Shown piece by piece: positions 56,841 to 64,000 of a DNA stretch of 64,000 bases. Every line of letters starts with the position of its first letter. Within the stretch, counting starts at the first letter, position 1. The notes beneath the pieces were generated by a model. That model was not told the DNA's origin, did no database searches, and worked only from the letters and a program-made list of their open reading frames with translations. The position numbers were made by a program, and so were the translations under genes. The stretch comes from Schistosoma mansoni (lineage: Eukaryota > Platyhelminthes > Trematoda > Strigeidida > Schistosomatidae): the NCBI RefSeq assembly GCF_000237925.1, contig NC_031497.1, positions 19,737,828 to 19,801,827 of the forward strand, written 5' to 3'.

Positions 56841-57395
56841 GCATGTTTCAAATTTGATAATTTGTATAAACTCAGTTTTTCTTAAACCTTTTTCATTCCT
56901 TTTCTGTTTTTTTTTGGTAAAAAACTTGTTGAAATAACTCGTGCTGAGAATTCTATATTGTATCTGTTATAAACAAATAGGGATGCCGTCGCCAATTGCT
57001 ATAAACGTAGGATGCTGATTATAACTTTAGGGGTTCTTGTTATAACAGTCCTTTTACTTCTTACACGTATGTGGGACGCTAATTTACCTTAGACGAATAT
57101 CTACACTAGATTCCCACCCAGTGTCTATTCTACAGGACTTCAACAGAACTCAGATCAAGAACACAAGATTAGCCTGACTATAACGTCAATATATTTCCAC
57201 ACCAAAATCCGACACAAGGAACAGTCAATCAATAAGTGTCCATCAACAAGGAACAGTCCATACATAATGAGGATAGGGGAATATATATAACACATATAAC
57301 ACCTGTCATCCTATCTAATGTCTGACTCATCGAGACAACCAATCATTGTCATTCTCGCCCACACATCAGTATCAGATTATAATATTGAATAAAGC

Positions 57396-57396
<1 letters not shown>

Positions 57397-57436
<40 letters not shown>
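57397..57436 (+). repeat. (AAT)n microsatellite tail of LINE C
   Basis: Thirteen or so AAT units follow AAAGCCATT directly after the LINE C 3' untranslated region. Confidence 0.9.
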
Positions 57437-57869
57437 GAATAGTTTACTTATTTAGCAATTATGCGATAAAAATATATGCATTATATTGGTTCATAAATAG
57501 ATCCCAAAGTTACCATTCACTATTGTTACCGGGACATAACATACTCTCATCTCGATCCTGTCATTGGATCATTAATGTCCAGTGAATTGGGTGGAATATG
57601 TAGAATAGAACTATAGTTCAATGTGATTTCATATTTTTACGATTTTGTCATTCAACCACAATTTCATAACCGACTGTAGTTACATAAATTTTAAACATTC
57701 GGGTTAAACTATTATTTTTCACACTATTAAGTATGACTTACAACTTAATGTTTATGCAACAATTGCACTTAGTTAATGGATTTCATTGACTGTGTTTCAC
57801 AAAGATTGCAGATCATTTGTCTAACTTCACATATACGATGCACACAAATGTGAAGAGTTTAAGCTAGTC

Positions 57870-57913
<44 letters not shown>

Positions 57914-60900
57914 TGCAGAAATAGAGTTCTTCAACACTTAGATGGATAATAATTTTACTGGATAACTAACTTTTACTTAAAACAAACTCCTCATGTAGGC
58001 CGTAGTGGTTAGAACTGTTTAAAATAGTGAAATATAAAATTAATCTAATTATCAAGTCTAAAACAGTGTAAAATTGTTTAGCATTTAACACTAATCGAAG
58101 CCTATCGGTTATGTTTGTAATATGCTTTATTGCACTAAGAGATGATTCAACATCGCATAATAGTACTTAGACGCGGTTACTCATTTGAAGGTAATCGACA
58201 AGGAGTTCCGATTAGTGGCATCTATACTAGTTCAGTGGCAATGTTGCTTACCATGGCGTATTAGGTTATTTGTGGAGTATCAGTATCTTCGATTCTTTTT
58301 AATTTCAGATGTATATTGTTGATAATCAGCTCACATCGGTATAAAACCTAAATCCAGAGTTTCTTACTTAGTTGCCACCACAAACCTCATGACATCAAAC
58401 AAAGTCCTTTGTAATATCAAGTTACGTAACTTGGTGAGCACACCAGAGACTTGGTCGATAGATTTCAGTCACTATTAAGGACGCTGATTAAAATTCCATT
58501 ATCCCCATTGATCCAGCTACTCTGTTCTCTCACGTCTACATAAATCAAGTTACAGAAGAGCATCCTTCATCAAAAAACGGGCAGTAGCTGGCATGGTTTT
58601 GACGCGCATGAATCACAATTAGTCGATGTTAGTTCTTAGTCTTATCAAACAATAACTTTCCTTTTACCTTTGGTTCACTTTATTTATCTTTGATACTTTT
58701 TTTACTATCCCCATAGTCTTGTTTAAATATCATGCAAAAAATGGGATACATAAATATTATCTGTCCACTTGGGATTTTGTTCCGGATTTCTTCATAAATA
58801 TTTTTCATTTGTATATGCATGATTTCATATTATCAATTGCATTTTTATTTGGCTTAACCAATACCCCAATGATCAATTCGATCATTTGATTCTTTTTTTC
58901 CCGGTTGGCGATAATTCAGGTTGACGCTGTCTAAACAATTTATATAGATTCTCAGACTTTATATAAATAAGGAATCCACATTTATGTCCCTGTGCATATA
59001 TATATATATATATATAAGTTCATATCTAAATACCATACTTTTTGGCGTCATCTACATTCGAACGCATTTATATCTTGAAAATCAATACTCATCGTAAGCT
59101 GTTTCCTTTTTCTATTCCAACCAGTGTGCAAAATACTATTAACAATATGAATGATATTTCATTATAAATTATTTATTGAATTTTTCCCACTGTTGTCGGT
59201 AGTTTGACATTAGTTTTATTTTGTCTCATAATTTCGTGCTTTTCAAATCGGCCATTATGTTTATTCCGAAATGTAGTCCACTGGCCCTAGTAACCTGTAT
59301 TTTTCTCCGGCAATTCGTTTTTTTCTTTTAGAAAAAATGGCATATATACACAATACTGGACTGTTTATAAAGAAAAGTTAGTCAGTCATAAGCAGCGTAG
59401 CACCTGGCGAAAAGAAAAAAATGTTGATGTGAACCTGTAGCTGTTTAATATGAATGCTCAATCATACCAACCATTACGTAATTGATTAAAACCTCCCTAT
59501 GACTGCCACATTCTCTGACTGGGTTGTATTTTTAAACCTTACATCTGGTTTCGGTTAGAGAGATATGTTAGTAACATTTAAAAGTGATTGATCACTGAGT
59601 AGTAGTGATCAATTCCCTTAATACTGATCGAAATCTATCGATCACGTCCCAGTATGACCACTAGTCTAAGTGACTCGGCAGTCCGTGCACCATGTTAGAA
59701 TGTTTGGTGGTGTGATATAGTCGATAGGAAGTACTGTTATTGATCTATTTGCAAAGTTTCCTGTCGGCTACCTCCAACTACCTATCATGTCAGTGAGTAA
59801 CATTCAACAGCAGTCGATCAATCATAAGCATGTAGATACTGGGATGGCGATACAAAACTAAAAGTCTAATTATTGGTAATATTAATGATGTTAAAAACAT
59901 CGAGGGTTAATAATGTTTCGAGAAGGACAAGTGCAATAAAAAGTATTGGAATTAAAATTTACAATGTAAGTGATAAATAAAGAATAAATATATTTTCTTC
60001 ATTCTGACTAATTTCGAACTATTGGATTTCGTGTTCACACATCATAAATTATTATATTATGTGACAGTCTCTGTTGATTTCTGCTATCCGTTTCATCTAC
60101 GATATACACTTTCTACACTAAATAGGGTGAGGAAACTAAAATTAGTAGGTTTAATGGGAAACCGAATTATAGTGTGCATAAATCGTAGGTATATGTACGA
60201 CTTCCTTTTGACCCAGAAAAGTACATTTAGGCTAGAATCCTGAGTAGGTGTATCGTCTAATTCCTTTGATAGAATGCGTTGTTTATGATTTCTCTCCTAC
60301 CATTTGAGCCTCAGATGGCATATGAGCTTAGGCACATGATGTTTGTAGTCATCTAGCCTATCAGTATCATCACAACCCAACCTAATACTCAGTAATTTCA
60401 TGTAGTGTTGCCAAGTTTCGGTTCGACTGCTTTCAACCAGTATTAGAAAGATGAATACGCTAGTCGTTAAAAGTTATATTTTATACAATAATAGTCAAGA
60501 TAAAATTGTAAATTATTTAGTATTTCTCACGGACGAATAACTGATAACTAAACTATAATCAATGTCTCTGGCGAAAGCAAAATAACCGATGCCAATGACT
60601 ACTTTCTTCATCGAGTTGACTAACAATCCATCTTACAGAAAAACATAAGCATTTAAACATCAGTGACTGTTAGGTCTGTTGTTTTATGATTTACATAGCG
60701 GGTTCATCTTAATTAAACAACCACTAAAAACTGGGAAGCACTGAACAACTGTTTCTTCCCACTTTTCATTCATGAAATCTCCCCGGGGTGGAAACCATTA
60801 TCTTCATATCTCACGGTGAGCTCTTAATCGATGGACTAATGAGTCATGATCTAATCGTTTACATCTCTAACTTCAGTCCATTCACACTACTGCGCAACCA

Positions 60901-62342
60901 TCTTCCAATGCCATCGGTATATAACTGCCTCATACTGTAGATGACTGTATTCCTTTAGTCACGGCTTCTCACTAGAACTCCGGAAATCATCCCTTGAAAT
61001 TAGTCATTAATAAGCAAATGATTTTATTCTTTATTTCCTTTTAGATTTTAATTTGAGACTGCTTTCTTGTAAATATCTATAACTATTAAGAGGATTAAAT
61101 CCGTTGATCAACAACATGGTTTTTCCTTGCATCAGTTTCTTTATCTATTTTTTCCCCTAGATTTGCTTACACTTACTAAGTGGTGCGTAACCAATTTGTT
61201 TAACCAGTAATTAAACTCAATTTTAAACGAATAAACAAGGTTATTTAAATCTTAATTTTTCTCTAACTCATTTATCAAGTACAGATTTATATTTTTGAGC
61301 TCCAGGTCACATTTTCCAGGTGTAAAACACCGATACTATCAAGTTGTTCAAATCAGAGTAGATGAAACAGCATTTTTTGAATCTGTGAACTAGTATTCAC
61401 ATATTAAATAGTTATTTAACCATTGAATGTCTTCACTTTGTAGTTTAATCTTTTGTTTGCTTAGTTAAACCTGTTTTAATAATAAATTTAGATTAAAACA
61501 AACTACTCTAACCATTCGATATAGAATATTTCTTAAAAACATAGATATCTTGTAGCGGGTATTGCTTCATCTGTGTATGTTCAAACCTCAGTGTGTATTC
61601 GTAAACCCAAACTAATGTAAATGCACACCCAGTTGGTTTCATATAGTGATATTTTTCTGGTTAGTGTTTTATAGCAAGATTGTTTTTTACAGGCTGGGGT
61701 TGTTGACCCTATGCCCAACCCTTCTCCTTTATCCGGGCTTGTCACTGGTAGTAACTGTAAAAGAGCTACAGACGGAGTTATATAATCATATAACGTTGAC
61801 CAATTGCTTACCAAGTATGTATATAAACTGGAAGTTGTTATTTTATATCATGATTTGAGGATTAATACAAAGTTTTTTTCTTATTATTAGTATTAGTAGC
61901 TGATAAGTCAATATAATCAAATTGCTTACTTTTTCATGTTTTAAAAAAATTATCGTTAGTATTAGGAGATGATCCTTTCGACTTCTGCTGATATTAACTT
62001 TTCTGATATATTCGAGACTTGTTTGTTAAACACCTAATCATCATTGAGTCAGTAATTTTAAAATTCTAGTAGTTAAAACTTTTCAACCCTAGTCAGTTTC
62101 TAAAATATTACATAACCAATCCCTAGCATTATCGACAAGTAGGTTTTATAAAGTAATGACTAGTAGTCATCAAGTTGAATGTATTTAAATTTCAACTAAT
62201 CTGTTCACAAGTTCATATTTCACTTCATTGAAGTAGGATTTTTTGATTTGATGAAGTAATGTTTAATTGTTAAAATGTAAGCAAAGAGTATTGATCAACA
62301 AATGATGATATAGATCAGAAGGGGTTTTGTGGAGATTTCAGT
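57437..62342. other. Homer-like intron, distal part
   Basis: AT-rich, with (AT)n runs at about 57874-57910 and 58999-59016. No exon, RNA gene or coding transposon is recognised. Confidence 0.5.
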
Positions 62343-62597
62343 ATTTCCATAGTTGAAATCATGAGTCAATTGAAGCTAGATCACCATGGAAAACCCGGAA
62401 GCACTGACGGCCGTTTCGTCCTATTATGGGACTCAGCAGTGCGCATGTTAGTTAGGACCTGGGTTTGAATCTCGTGAGGCGGGATCGTGGACGCGCACTG
62501 CTGAGGAGTCCCATAATAGGACGAAACGGCCGTCCAGTGCTTCCAGGTTTTCCATGGTGGTCTAGCTTCAATTGACTCATGATTTCAACTATGAAAA
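62343..62597. repeat. Fold-back element with about 105-base arms and tRNA-like loop
   Basis: From CATAGTTGAAATCATGAGTC at 62349 the left arm runs through GAAGCTAGATCACCATGG, GGAAGCACTG, ACGGCCGTTTCGTCCTATTA and GGGACTC to GCAGTGCGC. The right arm is its reverse complement, ending CATGATTTCAACTATG near 62594. Arms differ by only a few bases (for example AGATCACC against AGACCACC, and a CCT insertion near the tip). The loop of about 50 bases contains a B box-like GGTTTGAATCTC at about 62463. Confidence 0.88.
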
Positions 62598-63154
62598 AAT
62601 GATGATATGTTATGATACAATATGTGATGAGCAGTGAGTTGTTAACGCGACTGATTTATTTACTTAATCACCTAAATTAACTAATATTATAAGACAAGAT
62701 AGTTGCTCACTAGAAATAGGGCTTTTTTAATTTAATAAAATAATATGATTAAATGTTATTAACGATTTAACGGTTAAGCTTACTCATCATATCAGTTTAG
62801 TAACACTAGCCCTCGTACACAGACATTGTAGTTCAAAGTTCAGTAAGTAAACTTTCACTTGATTTGAATAAATCATGTTTTTTTTTAAAAATCTTGGAAT
62901 TGTTTATTTTTCTTACGGAAATATCTAGTCTATCCTATTTCTTTTAAAGATTTTAGTAGGGAAAATTTGATGTTTATAGTTCATATTATAGTAAATAAGT
63001 AGAGCATCTTGAACTACACTTCGTCTTCTTCCTGTGTTTTATTCCATCTGACTTTATTGAGCCCACAATAAAACTGTTCACGTTAGAATAACTCAATCGT
63101 TCAATAATTCACAAATAGCGTAGTCTAACCGGGAATTCCAGATACACTTACTTA
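62598..63154. other. Stretch without a recognisable gene
   Basis: Intronic AT-rich sequence; nothing further seen. Confidence 0.5.
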
Positions 63155-63560
63155 CAACTGTTACCCCTCGTGGAAGAGCATATGCAGCTCATCAGAATTT
63201 TCAATTGAACTCTGTTCTGGGTGATCCTTTCCAGTTCCAGATGCAATGTGCCCCTTGGTCTACCTCTATTCATTTTCCATTCAGTACACCAAGTTAGAGC
63301 TTGCCTCGTGATGATTTCTGCAATGTATGTCCTAACCACTTCCAACGTCTTTTCCTAATTTCCACTTCATTTGGAAGTTGAATTGTTCTCTTCCACAATA
63401 GACTGTTGCTGATGATATTCGGCCAACGGACATTGAGTATCTTGTGTAGACATTTGTTTATGAACACTTGTACTTCTCTGATGATAGCTGTGGTAGTTCT
63501 CCAAGTTTCAGCTCTTTACAATAGAACTGCTTTGACGTTTGCATTAAAGATTCTGATATA
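63155..63560 (-). mobile_element. 3' fragment of RTE family Y, antisense in the Homer-like intron
   Basis: The minus strand reads, in broken frames, [66 protein letters not shown] and AYALPRGV, the C-terminus of the same RTE polymerase found at 17286-18310. It is 5'-truncated and decayed, with a short TA run just before 63575. Confidence 0.75.
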
Positions 63561-63741
63561 TATATATATATACATATATCTTTTCCAAAATGTTATTTGT
63601 CACAGATTAATTTCCAAGTCCCTTTTTACCTAACTAAAAGATCTATTTTTACAAAATACGATGACACACAGTCTATCTTACTCAGGTTTTGTTTTACTGT
63701 TATTCTGTTGTTTTTTTCTTTTCTACTCTTTATTCTTTAAG

Positions 63742-63828
63742 TTTGTCAATCAATTTAAACAATGTGTAGATTCAATGAAGACTCAAATTCAACCAGAATC
63801 AAATAGTCCATCTGGAATACGTGTACCA
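63742..63828 (+). CDS. HOMER: Homer-like scaffold protein, exon c
   Basis: The 87-base exon after a long pyrimidine tract and TTCTTTAAG reads FVNQFKQCVDSMKTQIQPES, NSPSGIRVP and ends at GTAAGT. It matches the end of the EVH1 domain (LTQFAEKFQEVKEAARL in vertebrates) and the start of the proline/serine-rich linker. Phase 0 on both sides. It is separated from exon b by an intron of 11,740 bases. Coiled-coil exons are expected beyond 64000. Confidence 0.85.
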
Positions 63829-64000
63829 GTAAGTTTTTTTGTATTTTAAAGTATTTCTATCGTTTCATTGGGTGTTATATGTTCTCTAAGCTAGATAGAT
63901 GGTTTAATTTTGAACCTTTCATTGTCGTTCGTCTGAAAATAGAATCGCTAGGACAAAGAAAGCCTCACAACTAAACCATTCAACTCAAAGACTACAAAAC

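Larger units (their letters stand above)
54044..57436 (+). mobile_element. Well preserved jockey-superfamily LINE 'C'
   Basis: The element has a long ORF (54044-56575), a C-terminal continuation in the next frame (to 56840), a 3' untranslated region, and an (AAT)n tail at about 57397-57436, the usual tail of CR1/Rex1-type LINEs. It lies in sense orientation in the large Homer-like intron. Only one coding defect is visible, a frame change near 56550. It is the youngest-looking LINE of the window. The 5' end is not defined. Confidence 0.88.

Noticed and set aside
57346-57585. 79-codon frame with a poly-asparagine run
   Set aside because: The run is the (AAT)n tail of LINE C read in frame; nothing around it is coding.
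59560-59680. ATCACTGAGTAGTAGTGAT palindrome as a regulatory site
   Set aside because: It is a single short palindrome in an intron of repeats, with no gene start nearby.
1-64000. CRISPR arrays, prophage, bacterial operons, riboswitches, rRNA
   Set aside because: The sequence is eukaryotic with spliced genes and LINEs, and no regularly spaced repeats or rRNA words were seen.

Overview
The window looks like nuclear DNA of a parasitic flatworm, most likely a blood fluke (Schistosoma or a close relative). The base composition is AT-rich. Old and young LINEs of the CR1/jockey and RTE types are dense and resemble schistosome SR/Perere families. Host genes are cut into small exons in which introns of 29-57 bases sit beside introns of many kilobases. 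There is nothing bacterial here: no operons in the bacterial sense, no CRISPR array. The window is a scaffold of three pieces, 1-12222, 12545-32832 and 33033-64000, joined by runs of N.

Host genes recognised: an unidentified two-exon fragment at 8372-9016 (-); the last exon of the exosome subunit EXOSC6/MTR3 at 15212-15595 (+); a SWI5-type recombination protein at 19453-21910 (-); an ING-family chromatin reader at 22141-24091 (-); an unidentified short-intron gene at 33181-33563 (-), perhaps ending at 32664-32737; the first three exons of EXOSC6 at 34691-35019 (-); a proteolipid/M6-family four-span membrane protein at 39142-40797 (+); and a Homer-like EVH1 scaffold protein whose exons run from 50194 past the window end (+), with a giant intron holding a whole LINE.

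Mobile DNA: an almost full-length CR1-like LINE 'A' at 2105-5700 (-) and a decayed relative at 28130-28600; three copies of a second CR1-like LINE 'B' at 10390-12222 (+), 31026-32380 (-) and 35590-38030 (-); a well preserved LINE 'C' at 54044-57436 (+); several RTE fragments (16640-18310, 20225-21165, 25930-26935, 63155-63560); an ancient CR1 relic at 48700-49180; one broken Ty3/gypsy-type reverse transcriptase fossil at 44123-44650; two families of dispersed non-coding repeats (here R1 and R2); two fold-back hairpin elements; and several tRNA-like SINE candidates.

The most striking structure is an almost perfect inverted repeat, 9547-12222 against 36200-38876, whose left arm stops exactly at an N run. 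Beyond the right arm lie EXOSC6 exons 1-3 on the minus strand. Beyond the N run of the left arm lies EXOSC6 exon 4 on the plus strand. The exon 3 donor and exon 4 acceptor agree in phase and rebuild a gap-free alignment to the family. Either the scaffold is misjoined here or a real inverted duplication has torn the gene; the first is the simpler reading. No clearly new biological system was found. The less explained items are the FAR1/SWIM-like zinc-binding exon near 29145-29461, the fold-back repeats, and the two unidentified genes.
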